From NCBI GenBank assembly GCA_019187405.1, contig JABAQZ010000014.1, forward strand, positions 106,855-170,854: a stretch of DNA of 64,000 nt. The letters run 5' to 3'. The notes under the pieces were generated by a model. It saw only the letters and a list, made by a program, of their open reading frames with translations, was not told the DNA's origin and did no database searches. The translations under genes and the position numbers were made by a program. Each line of letters opens with the position of its first letter. Within the stretch, counting starts at the first letter, position 1. This stretch comes from Ignavibacteria bacterium (GTDB lineage Bacteria; Bacteroidota; Ignavibacteria; Tepidaquicellales; Tepidaquicellaceae). Shown in pieces: positions 17,642-26,307 of the stretch.

Positions 17642-19249
17642 ATGTATAAAATCAGCAAACTTAAAATAATCGTAATTGCTTTATTTCTGATCTCGACAAA
17701 GTATGCATTCCCGCAGAATGTTGCGCCGGACAAGAAGATATTGAATGACGAGCCGTCAAGAGCCGAAAGAATCATCGATGAATACAAGCCGGCATTAATT
17801 TCAATTTGGTTTGTTGATAATGATTATTATTCTTATGGTTCTGAATCATACATTGATACTACTATTCTCAACGGAAGCGGATTTTTTTTTAATGAAAGCG
17901 GGCTGATCGGAACCAATTATCATGTAATTGAAAATATTGACAGCATCATAGTTAAGACCAGCGAAGGCAAATTTTACAATGCAGAGCTGATTATAGCTGA
18001 GGAAAAAAATGATTTTGCGATAATAAAAATATTAAATGCAGATAATAAAAAATTTCCGGTTATCAAATTTGGAAATTCGGATGAACTTAAAGCAGGTCAG
18101 GAAGTATTTGCAATCGGAAGTCCGCTTGGTTTTGAATACACTCTTTCTTCGGGAATAATTGCCGCAGTCAGAGAGAATGAGAGTGTAAATTTTGCCGATC
18201 CCATAACGTACGAAACAGAAACGAAAAGTTTTGAAAAAGTAATACAGATAACGGCGCCGATATCCCCGGGAAACAGCGGAGGAGCTTTGTTTAATTCAAA
18301 AGGCGAAGTAATCGGAATTACTACTTATACTTATACCGGCTATGGTAATCTTAATTTTGCAATTGCAGCAAACACTTTTCAAAAGCTGATTTCGCTTGCA
18401 GAGTCTAATGATTTCGAGAAGAGCGAGGAACTCATTGCAAAGAAGGAGGAGAATCAGTTTCAGATGAAATTTAATTCAGCATCTGCTTTAAAAACCCAAC
18501 TGAGTTACAATTGGTACTTCTCAAAGCTGAAGGATACATCAAAAACTGCAGACAATTATACTTTGAAACAGGATTCGATTAATAAAATTAATTTTGCAAA
18601 AGCAGAAAGTTATTACTTTGAATGCATGGAGCTAAAGCCTGATACCTTTGCGGTATATCAAAGTCTCTTTGATCTTTATGTCATAACCGATAATTTCGAG
18701 AAAGCCGATGACCTGTATAAAAAAATTGAAAATAAATTTGACTCGGACAGTCTGAAAAATCTCCTTGCTTTAAGTCTTACACCCGAATATTCATCTGTGA
18801 AGAACAGCGATATAGCATTAAAATTTTATCAAAAGCTTTTGGAGCAGGACAAAACACAGAGCTATGTTTATTTCAAAATTGCTTCCATCTATGAAGAGAA
18901 AAAAAATTATAAAAAAGCTCTGGAAGAATACAAAAAACTTCTTAAGATTGATACTATGTTTACCGAAGCTTATTTTAAAATCGGCAAGATTTATTATTCT
19001 GATTTAAAGAATCCCGAGAAAGCAAAATTTTATTTCAATAAAGCTTATGAAAGAGAGTTAATTTATTCGGGATATTCGGAATACATCACAGATCTGTATT
19101 ATTACATGGGGATGATAGCGGTACAAGAAGGCAGAAAGTATGATGCCATGTTATCATACTTAGAATTAAAAAGTTCATATAACTCGACCGATGAAGGTAT
19201 AAAGAAGAGAATTGAATTATACAGAGCAATAAAATCAATGGAAGAGTAA
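17642..19249 (+). CDS. Secreted S1C trypsin-like protease with C-terminal TPR repeats
   Basis: The frame opens at a TTG at 17558, but the ATG at 17642 starts a signal peptide (MYKISKLKIIVIALFLIS), giving 535 residues. The protease domain has all three catalytic residues: His94 in GTNYHVIEN, Asp124 in NDFAIIKI and Ser212 in SPGNSGGALF, as in HtrA/Deg proteases. No PDZ domain follows; instead the region from about residue 300 to the end is helical and TPR-like (AYFKIGKIYYSDLKNPEKAKFY). The TPRs may present substrates or partners in place of PDZ domains. It is probably periplasmic. Confidence 0.85.
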   Translation: MYKISKLKIIVIALFLISTKYAFPQNVAPDKKILNDEPSRAERIIDEYKPALISIWFVDNDYYSYGSESYIDTTILNGSGFFFNESGLIGTNYHVIENIDSIIVKTSEGKFYNAELIIAEEKNDFAIIKILNADNKKFPVIKFGNSDELKAGQEVFAIGSPLGFEYTLSSGIIAAVRENESVNFADPITYETETKSFEKVIQITAPISPGNSGGALFNSKGEVIGITTYTYTGYGNLNFAIAANTFQKLISLAESNDFEKSEELIAKKEENQFQMKFNSASALKTQLSYNWYFSKLKDTSKTADNYTLKQDSINKINFAKAESYYFECMELKPDTFAVYQSLFDLYVITDNFEKADDLYKKIENKFDSDSLKNLLALSLTPEYSSVKNSDIALKFYQKLLEQDKTQSYVYFKIASIYEEKKNYKKALEEYKKLLKIDTMFTEAYFKIGKIYYSDLKNPEKAKFYFNKAYERELIYSGYSEYITDLYYYMGMIAVQEGRKYDAMLSYLELKSSYNSTDEGIKKRIELYRAIKSMEE

Positions 19250-19294
19250 AATTTCTGATTTGAATTACTTTTTATTAATAAACGATTTTTTAAA

Positions 19295-21052
19295 ATGATA
19301 CATTCTTATGATGTTGTAATAGTGGGAGCAGGAGGAGCCGGTTTGCGTGCGGCTGTGGAAATCCCTAAGGAATATTCCTGCGCTGTAATTTCAAAAGTGT
19401 TTCCTCCGAGATCGCATACGGGAACCGCGCAAGGCGGCGTATGTGCTGCATTGTCAAACATGGAAGAAGACAGCTGGGAAAATCATGTCTTTGACACCGT
19501 CAAAGGCAGCGACTATTTGGGCGATCAAGATTCAATAGAAGTAATGTGCAAGGATGCTATTAGAGCTATTATCGAACTCGAGCACATGGGAATGCCGTTT
19601 TCCCGGAATGAAGAAGGTAAAATCGCCCAGAGGTATTTCGGAGGACATACAAAACCTGCCGATCAAAACGATCCTTACGGCAAAAGAATCCCTGTAAAAC
19701 GTTCATGCTATTCAGCCGACAGGACAGGTCATGTAATGCTTCATACATTATTTGAAAATACAATAAAAAATCAGGTAACATTTTTTTCGGAATACTTTGT
19801 TACAGATCTGCTTATGGAAAACGGAGTGTGCAAAGGAGTCGTTGCTTTTGATATTGCAAATCTTGAAGTTCATATTTTTAAAGCAAAAGCCGTAATGTTT
19901 GCCACCGGAGGCTACGGAAGGGTTTTCAGAATCACTTCGAATGCTCATGTGGGAACGGGCGACGGAATGGCTTTGGTTTACAATGCCGGTCTTCCTCTAG
20001 AAGACATGGAGTTTTTTCAGTTTCATCCCACCGGATTATGGAAACTCGGAATTCTCGTAAGTGAAGCTGCACGAGGCGAGGGCGGAATTCTGAAAAACAA
20101 AGACGGCGAAAGATTCATGGCAAGATATGCTCCGACCGTTATGGATCTTGCGCCGCGAGACATGGTTTCGAGATCCATCATCAATGAGATCAGAGAAGGC
20201 AGAGGAATCAGAGGTAGTGATGGTACCGATTATGTTTTACTGGACGTATCTCATCTTGGAAAAGAAGTAATTGACGAAAAGCTTCCCGAGATTACGGGTT
20301 TTGCAAGGACATATCTCGGAGTAGAACCTACAAAAGAACCTATTCCTATTCAGCCAACTGCGCATTATGCCATGGGAGGAATACCTACAAACGTTAACTG
20401 TGAAGTACTCTTGAATGAAAAAGGAGATATTGTTAAAGGACTTTATGCGGCAGGTGAATGTGCATGTGTTTCCGTTCACGGCGCTAACAGACTCGGAACA
20501 AATTCACTGCTTGACCTTGTAGTATTTGGCAGAAGGGGTGGAAAAGCTATATCGGAATATCTTAAAACTGCAAAGTTCTTGGAAGTAGATGAAAGCGCTG
20601 CAAAAAAGACAAATGAATTTATTTCATGGCTGTTTTCATCAAACGGAAATGAAAAAATATCGGATATAAGAACCGAACTTCAGAATGCAATGATGGAAAA
20701 CTGCGGAGTGTTCAGAACTGAAGAAGGTTTGAAAAAAATGATTGATAAGCTTGAAGAACTTAAAAAACGTTATAGAAACATTTCGTTACAGGATAAAAGC
20801 AAAGTATTTAATACGGAGTTGGTTGAAGCTATCGAATTGGAAAATCTGCTCAAGAATGCTGAAGCTACAGTTTACGGAGCATATCAACGTCAGGAGAGCC
20901 GCGGCGCTCATTCACGGGAAGACTTTCCGAAGAGAGATGACAACAGCTGGATGAAACACACTTTTGCATTTCAAAAATTTGAATCATCACCTGAACTTAA
21001 ATATAAACCGGTTGTCGTAACAAAATATCAACCGATGGAAAGGAAATATTGA
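19295..21052 (+). CDS. sdhA: Succinate dehydrogenase flavoprotein subunit
   Basis: 585 residues, full length. FAD-binding start DVVIVGAGGAGLRAAVE, covalent-flavin His41 in RSHTGTAQGG, substrate-site stretch FQFHPTGLWKLGILVSEAARGEGG near residue 245, and PTAHYAMGGIPTN near 350. It oxidises succinate to fumarate and passes electrons to SdhB. The order is unusual: a secreted protein gene sits between sdhA and sdhB, and no membrane-anchor subunit precedes or follows, so sdhC/D must lie elsewhere if the enzyme is a quinone reductase. Confidence 0.95.
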   Translation: MIHSYDVVIVGAGGAGLRAAVEIPKEYSCAVISKVFPPRSHTGTAQGGVCAALSNMEEDSWENHVFDTVKGSDYLGDQDSIEVMCKDAIRAIIELEHMGMPFSRNEEGKIAQRYFGGHTKPADQNDPYGKRIPVKRSCYSADRTGHVMLHTLFENTIKNQVTFFSEYFVTDLLMENGVCKGVVAFDIANLEVHIFKAKAVMFATGGYGRVFRITSNAHVGTGDGMALVYNAGLPLEDMEFFQFHPTGLWKLGILVSEAARGEGGILKNKDGERFMARYAPTVMDLAPRDMVSRSIINEIREGRGIRGSDGTDYVLLDVSHLGKEVIDEKLPEITGFARTYLGVEPTKEPIPIQPTAHYAMGGIPTNVNCEVLLNEKGDIVKGLYAAGECACVSVHGANRLGTNSLLDLVVFGRRGGKAISEYLKTAKFLEVDESAAKKTNEFISWLFSSNGNEKISDIRTELQNAMMENCGVFRTEEGLKKMIDKLEELKKRYRNISLQDKSKVFNTELVEAIELENLLKNAEATVYGAYQRQESRGAHSREDFPKRDDNSWMKHTFAFQKFESSPELKYKPVVVTKYQPMERKY

Positions 21053-21054
21053 TC

Positions 21055-21831
21055 ATGAAAAAATCAATTTCAATTTTATTCTTTTTTATAACCGTTTCCA
21101 TTGTAAATGCTCAATGGGATGAGAATCCGCTGAAATTCAGTCTGGGAGAATACAATTTTAAATCATATTACGATACGACTGATTTCAATTCAAAGCTTAC
21201 TGTTGTAAAAAAAGGAGAAACACTATACAGCAATGAGTTTTCCGGTAGAATATTTTCAATAAAAGCCGATGAACTCGGTGAAGACGGAAAGATTGATATA
21301 CTTATCGGAGTTTACAGCGGCGGAGCACATTGCTGTTTTTCGGTTTACACGGGACATACAGAAGAAAGAGATTTTATTATAACCGACAGTCTGATGCTCG
21401 GTAATTCAGATTATGAAATAAAAGATCTGAATGATGATAACCAAAGAGAAATCTTTGCTTATGACGACAGATTTGCTTATGTATTTACAAGTTATGCAGG
21501 TTCGAGATTTTCTCCGGTTGTTTATACTGTAAGCAATTATAAATTTGAGAATATTACTGGAAAATTTCCGGCAGTCATAAATTCAAATATTGATGATCTT
21601 AAATCACAAATGAACGAGCTGATCGGCAAAGGATATAATTGTCCTGCCGTTGGCGAAGATGCTTTCAGTTCTGATGCCGGAATGGCCAAAGCAATACTTG
21701 CTCCGTTGGTTCAGGACTATATGAATCTTGGCGAAGTAAGTAAAGGATATGATTATGTTAACAGTGTTTATAAATGCAGCGATAAGCAGAGTTTTATTGA
21801 TACATTAAAAATCGTTTACAAACTGAAATAG
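21055..21831 (+). CDS. Secreted protein of unknown function between sdhA and sdhB
   Basis: 258 residues from the ATG at 21055, 2 bp after the sdhA stop (a TTG at 21049 would overlap it). The signal peptide is MKKSISILFFFITVSIVNAQ. The mature part is beta-rich with an integrin-like calcium-binding run, IKDLNDDNQREIFAYDD near residue 125, and VYSGGAHCCFSVYTGH near 80. There are no TM helices after the signal peptide, so it is not an SDH anchor. The sdhB gene starts 10 bp downstream, so it is probably cotranscribed with SDH. I cannot assign a family. Confidence 0.7.
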   Translation: MKKSISILFFFITVSIVNAQWDENPLKFSLGEYNFKSYYDTTDFNSKLTVVKKGETLYSNEFSGRIFSIKADELGEDGKIDILIGVYSGGAHCCFSVYTGHTEERDFIITDSLMLGNSDYEIKDLNDDNQREIFAYDDRFAYVFTSYAGSRFSPVVYTVSNYKFENITGKFPAVINSNIDDLKSQMNELIGKGYNCPAVGEDAFSSDAGMAKAILAPLVQDYMNLGEVSKGYDYVNSVYKCSDKQSFIDTLKIVYKLK

Positions 21832-21841
21832 AAAATTATTA

Positions 21842-22552
21842 ATGGATATACAATTAAAGATCTTGAGATTTAATCCTGAAAAAGACAAACAACCTTATTT
21901 TCAGGATTTCAATTTGAAAAATGTAAGTGATGACTGGAGACTTCTTGACGTGCTTCATGAGATAAAATGGAATTACGACGGCACGCTTACTTTCAGACGT
22001 TCATGCGCTCACGGAATTTGCGGAAGCGACGGCATGAAAATCAACGGAAGAAACAGACTCGCCTGCTCACTGCTTCTGAAAGACATAAATACTAAAAAAC
22101 CCATCACAATAGAACCCCTTCCGGCATTGCCGATTATCAAAGATCTTGTCGTTGACATGACTAATTTTTTTGATAAATATGAAGTGGTTAAACCTTACTT
22201 GATAAATAATTCACCGCCTCCTCCTGACGGAGAAAGGCTTCAGTCGAATGAAGATGCCGAAAAACTTTTTGAATCTGCTAAGTGCATTCTCTGTGCATGC
22301 TGCACAACCAGCTGTCCATCGACATGGACAAATGAGAATTATATCGGACCTGCTGCTTTAGTCAAAGCTTATAGATTTATTTATGATACAAGAGACGAAG
22401 GTGCAGACGAGAGAATGGATATTCTCGATACTCCCGATGGGATCTGGAGGTGTCATACAATATTCAATTGTGTAGAAGCCTGCCCTAAAGAAATTAATAT
22501 TACATGGCATATCTCACAACTAAAGAAGAAAATTTCTTCAAGAGAATACTGA
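21842..22552 (+). CDS. sdhB: Succinate dehydrogenase iron-sulfur subunit
   Basis: 236 residues. 2Fe-2S ligands in CAHGICGSDGMKINGRN (Cys55, Cys60, Asp63) plus Cys75; 4Fe-4S motif CILCACCTTSCP near residue 150; 3Fe-4S motif with CHTIFNCVEACPKE near 205. The pattern (CGSDG, GPAALVKAYRFIYDTRD) is close to the E. coli/mitochondrial type. It carries electrons from SdhA to the membrane quinone. No sdhC or sdhD is adjacent; the next gene is on the opposite strand. Confidence 0.95.
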   Translation: MDIQLKILRFNPEKDKQPYFQDFNLKNVSDDWRLLDVLHEIKWNYDGTLTFRRSCAHGICGSDGMKINGRNRLACSLLLKDINTKKPITIEPLPALPIIKDLVVDMTNFFDKYEVVKPYLINNSPPPPDGERLQSNEDAEKLFESAKCILCACCTTSCPSTWTNENYIGPAALVKAYRFIYDTRDEGADERMDILDTPDGIWRCHTIFNCVEACPKEINITWHISQLKKKISSREY

Positions 22553-22652
22553 TTTAATCACGGTAATAAAGTTATCTTTTTCATTCCGGATAAAAATCTC
22601 TTTAGTAAACAGACTGTTAAAAGCGAATTGCAAAATCACTTTCCGGTATTGA

Positions 22653-23333
22653 TTAATTCATCAGCGAATATACAATTATGTTTGTTCCCATCTTAAAAGC
22701 TTCTTCTCTTTTTTCGGGAGGATCCTGATGCTCGTTTGTATCAGCCCAGCCGTCCGAGATATTGGTTTCATAAGTATAAAACAGGCACAGTCTTCCGTTT
22801 TTGTAAATACCGAAACCCTGTGCGGGCTTCTGGTCATGTTCGTGAATTTTTGGAAGCCCGTTGGGAAAACTGTAATGTGAATTGTAAATCCCATGATTGA
22901 AAGGAAGCTCTTTCATCTCGTCACCCGGGAAAATTTTTTTCAACTCTCTTCTAAATGATTCATCCATTCCATAATCATCATCCGCATAAATAAATCCGCC
23001 CGACTCGCAATACTTCCGCAGCCTGAGTATTTCATTTTCAGAAAATTCAATGTTGCCGTGCCCGGTAATAAGAAGAAACGGATAATTGAAGATATCATCA
23101 GAGTTAACATTGACTGAATAAAACTTGGGCTCGTCAACATCTATGGTTGTATTTTTTATGAGATAATCCATCATGTTAACTTCAGCAGACGGATCGTTGT
23201 ACCAGTCTCCTCCACCGGAATATTTAAGCCTTGCAATCTTAAACGGTGAGGAATTTTTATTCACACCGTCAGTCTGTGCATTTAATCCGGCAGAAAATAA
23301 AATTGAAATAAAAACTAAAATATATTTTATCAT
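22653..23333 (-). CDS. DUF4159 secreted protein
   Basis: 226 residues with a signal peptide ending GLNAQ. Core motifs of DUF4159: FKIARLKYSGGGDWYNDPSA at the start, FLLITGHGNIEFSENE, LRKYCESGGFIYADDDYG, and REEAFKMGTNIIVYSLMN at the end. The fold resembles a class I glutamine amidotransferase-like domain with no clear catalytic nucleophile. In many bacteria DUF4159 genes lie near aerotolerance (MoxR/BatA) genes, but none are here. It converges with sdhB. Function is unknown. Confidence 0.85.
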   Translation of the reverse strand: MIKYILVFISILFSAGLNAQTDGVNKNSSPFKIARLKYSGGGDWYNDPSAEVNMMDYLIKNTTIDVDEPKFYSVNVNSDDIFNYPFLLITGHGNIEFSENEILRLRKYCESGGFIYADDDYGMDESFRRELKKIFPGDEMKELPFNHGIYNSHYSFPNGLPKIHEHDQKPAQGFGIYKNGRLCLFYTYETNISDGWADTNEHQDPPEKREEAFKMGTNIIVYSLMN

Positions 23334-24036
23334 TTTTTACTTTTAAAATTTGAAACTGTATTAGTCAAGCTCTTTATTGTTATTTTAATTTATCATGTTG
23401 CTTGATTTTATTGTCTTCACTTTGCTTTCCCGGAGTGTATTTCACTAGAACTTCGCGAATGACAATTATTACTTTTAAGACTATTGGAATTACTTCTGTG
23501 CAGAAATCAAAACCGCTGTTCTATAGATTTAGTTCTCGAAGTAAATCAGTTCGGAACATTTATACGATATTGATTCATCTGCAATGCAGGAAACTTACAA
23601 TAAATTCGCCAGCTTGTAAAACATTTCTCATTTACTTTAAAATACTTGAGATAATATCGGATTCATTATCAGATTTTTCGATCCATAAACAACCATTACT
23701 TCTTTGTTCTCAATGAGTATCATCATGCTTTTAAGTTCAAAGGATAAAATTCAGGCTCTGCATCCTGATTAAAGTAATCTCGTCATCTGTTTCTTTTCGA
23801 ATTATGACGGCTTCGCTTTTGCCAATAAATTGTCAGATGATTAATTACATTTTACTGATATTTCTTTCATTGCTTATTTATGCAATCATTCTGTCTGAAT
23901 CGTTAATCGAATGATATTTATTCACAAAAAAATATCATTGGCATTACCATTATTGATGACTCTTGAAATAATTTCATTCAGTGTTTTAGCTACAAGGTAA
24001 ACAGGTTTAATTACTGAAAAACTCAAGTGAAGTTAC
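23334..24036. other. Intergenic region, no supported gene
   Basis: About 700 bp. A 104-codon open frame at 23402-23716 (+) has no recognisable domain and a composition unlike neighbouring proteins, so I do not call it. I see no RNA gene or repeat. The DUF4159 promoter should lie at the left end. Confidence 0.5.
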
Positions 24037-26064
24037 CTATTTAATTGTGCGAATTATATATCTTAATTCAGACGTTTTTTGATTTGCCGTTTCATTATTT
24101 GGATCTATTTTCAGTACATTTTCAAAACACTTCAGCGCATATTCATAATACTTCCTTGCCATGTAAATATTGCCGAGATTTGTAAAAACATCCGTGTGAT
24201 ATTCATCGAGATAGAATTTCTTTGTCTTACCGAGGTAAGTGAAATAAAATATTTCTGTTTCGTTAAAATTCTGATTTTGCATTGCAAAATTTCCTAAGCT
24301 AACAAGCTCGGGATAATAATACTGCTCTGAATAAAATCCGCGCATGAATTTTTCCGTTGCTGATATCGGAGTAAAATCAAGAAGAGACAAAGCTGTTTCT
24401 TTTGTAAGTCCGGAATCAAGTTTGTTTTCTTTTATGTACTGCGTCAGCAGTTCAATTTCTGATTTAGCTTCCAAAACATTTTTTGAAAATATTGTAAAGA
24501 ATCCGTCGAGGTATGTTATACTCCATCTATCGAGCTTTCTTAATTCATCTGTCCACTTATATGCCGAAGAATGATTGTATATAATCATTTCCGGTTTAAA
24601 CATTTGGCTAAGAGATTTCACTCCGTTAAAACTAAAGCTTTTTTTGTACTCTTCAAAAAAATCTTCCTTCATAACATCAAATCTTCCGTCAATGAAAACC
24701 GGAAGACGGGTTTTCCAGTGAAGCCAGCCTCCCAGCTCAAGCTGATTTATCATGTGTCCGGAAAGATTTGCTCCGCTAATATAGTCTGATAATTTATCAG
24801 GCAAAGTATTGTTGTTTACTCCCGAACCGAATGCAATTGCACCTTTGTAGTCGGCGTAATATGCGCCGGTTAATATTCTTATGCAGATTAGAATTATTAC
24901 CAGAGAGCATGCTGATGATAAATAATGAGATATGTTTCCCTTCAGATTTATCCGGAAAAATTTTCCATTTGTTAAAATATCCGAAACTGAAATCGTAATA
25001 ATGTAAACAGCATAAATTATGAAGAGAGGAAGATTGCTAAAACTTGCTACCGATAAATAAAAGAATGCCGACATTATTGCAAATTCATGAAACTTTCTTT
25101 TTTTGAAAGTTACCAGCAAAAGAATGAATGACAAAGCCGTTATCGAAACATAAAGATAAATATCAAACGGAAAATTATTTATAATTTCAAATGGAGATCC
25201 GAGTTCAGTTATGGAGTTTTTAAAAATATCCGAGTTTTGAAGCGGAGTGAAAAGGTAAAACGGAAACATTACACCTTCCGCAAAGTAAGGATTGATAAAA
25301 CATGCGGCAGCGGAGAATGCAATCCATTTCAAAAAATAAGTGTCGTTGCTTTTGATTTTAATTAAAATTGAAATATAATACACAGCAATAATAAACAAAC
25401 CGATTATAAACAAACCGTGAGAGTTTACCCAAAGCATCATTATCAACGGCAGGAAAAATAATTTTCTTTTTCCAAAAATAAAATAATTATCAAGAATGAT
25501 GAGAATAAGCAGCATGTAGATCCATGTAAATATTTCAGGTTTGTTGCTTATACTGATTTGAACTGCAACTATGGTTAAAAACAAACTGATAACCGAATAC
25601 ATTGATGGAATGCTTTTTATCGCAAGTCTCTTCAGAATTAAAATGAATATAAATATCATAAGCATTGCATTTAAGAAAGTCAGACCGTCATATCCTGATA
25701 CCGTGTAAGCAAAATAACTGACAAGCTGAAACAACCATTGAATATCCATATATTTGTTTCCGGCAAGGGTATAAGTAAAAGTATCTTCATAAAGGAAAGC
25801 AAAATTTTCTGTTATCCATCTTCCTGCCGACAAATGAAAGCCAATGTCAAAGTTTGAAATCATTCTTACCGAAAAAAGTATAACCAGAATAAAGACAAGG
25901 ATAAGAGGAATTATAAACGGCATAGAGAAATAAAATCTCAGAGATTTGCTTTCAGAATTTTCTGACGTGTTGCTGCTTTTAGGATTACTTCTTGTTTTTT
26001 TCAAATTTAAAATAAATAAAAATGAATTACAAAATACCTTAAATTGAATATACATGATAATCAA
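24037..26064 (-). CDS. GT-C-like polytopic membrane protein with C-terminal TPR
   Basis: 675 residues from the ATG at 26064; a TTG at 26004 (beginning KKTRSNPKSSN) is an attractive alternative start. About ten TM helices fill residues 45-400. The first loop reads FDIGFHLSAGRWI and later EDTFTYTLAGNKYMDIQWLFQ, the acidic first loop plus D-WL pattern of GT-C transferase-like proteins. A soluble part follows with GWLHWKTRLPVFIDGRFDVM near 455, then a TPR-like end (YMARKYYEYALKCFENVLKIDPNN). By analogy it may use a lipid-linked sugar outside the membrane, but this is inferred. It stands alone between long gaps. Confidence 0.65.
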   Translation of the reverse strand: MIIMYIQFKVFCNSFLFILNLKKTRSNPKSSNTSENSESKSLRFYFSMPFIIPLILVFILVILFSVRMISNFDIGFHLSAGRWITENFAFLYEDTFTYTLAGNKYMDIQWLFQLVSYFAYTVSGYDGLTFLNAMLMIFIFILILKRLAIKSIPSMYSVISLFLTIVAVQISISNKPEIFTWIYMLLILIILDNYFIFGKRKLFFLPLIMMLWVNSHGLFIIGLFIIAVYYISILIKIKSNDTYFLKWIAFSAAACFINPYFAEGVMFPFYLFTPLQNSDIFKNSITELGSPFEIINNFPFDIYLYVSITALSFILLLVTFKKRKFHEFAIMSAFFYLSVASFSNLPLFIIYAVYIITISVSDILTNGKFFRINLKGNISHYLSSACSLVIILICIRILTGAYYADYKGAIAFGSGVNNNTLPDKLSDYISGANLSGHMINQLELGGWLHWKTRLPVFIDGRFDVMKEDFFEEYKKSFSFNGVKSLSQMFKPEMIIYNHSSAYKWTDELRKLDRWSITYLDGFFTIFSKNVLEAKSEIELLTQYIKENKLDSGLTKETALSLLDFTPISATEKFMRGFYSEQYYYPELVSLGNFAMQNQNFNETEIFYFTYLGKTKKFYLDEYHTDVFTNLGNIYMARKYYEYALKCFENVLKIDPNNETANQKTSELRYIIRTIK

Positions 26065-26225
26065 AATAATGGTATGGATATAAAAGCGCTTTTTTTGTGT
26101 GAAGATAAAAGATAAGGATTAACTTCGGCTATTTGATGACGGTTTAATTTTAATTGTTCAGTCAGATTTTTTTAACGAAAGAATTATTGATATATAAATG
26201 CACTATATAGAAAACTTCTAAATAA

Positions 26226-26250
26226 AAAAGTCAGAGCAAGTCTGACTTTT
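26226..26250 (-). terminator. Intrinsic terminator of the DUF5916 gene
   Basis: AAAAGTCAGA (26226-26235) and TCTGACTTTT (26241-26250) form a perfect 10-bp stem with loop GCAAG. On the minus strand the hairpin is followed by T residues. It lies 58 bp after the stop of the DUF5916 gene. Confidence 0.8.
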
Positions 26251-26267
26251 ACTTTAATCAACGCATT

Positions 26268-26298
26268 TTTGTCCTGCTGGAAGCCGGGACAGGTAGGA
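26268..26298. repeat. GC-rich REP-like element
   Basis: GTCCTGCTGGAAGCCGGGAC followed by AGGTAGGA is much more GC-rich than its surroundings and has imperfect dyad symmetry (CTGG/CCGG core around AAG). It resembles short dispersed palindromic elements found between genes. A second GC-rich hairpin of this style is at 62134-62147. Confidence 0.35.
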
Positions 26299-26307
26299 AT
26301 TTTTTAA

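Noticed and set aside
21055..21831. Membrane anchor subunit of succinate dehydrogenase
   Set aside because: Only a signal peptide is hydrophobic; the mature protein is beta-rich and soluble.
23402..23716. 104-codon plus-strand frame in an intergenic gap
   Set aside because: No recognisable domain, unusual composition, no ribosome-binding site and no neighbour logic.
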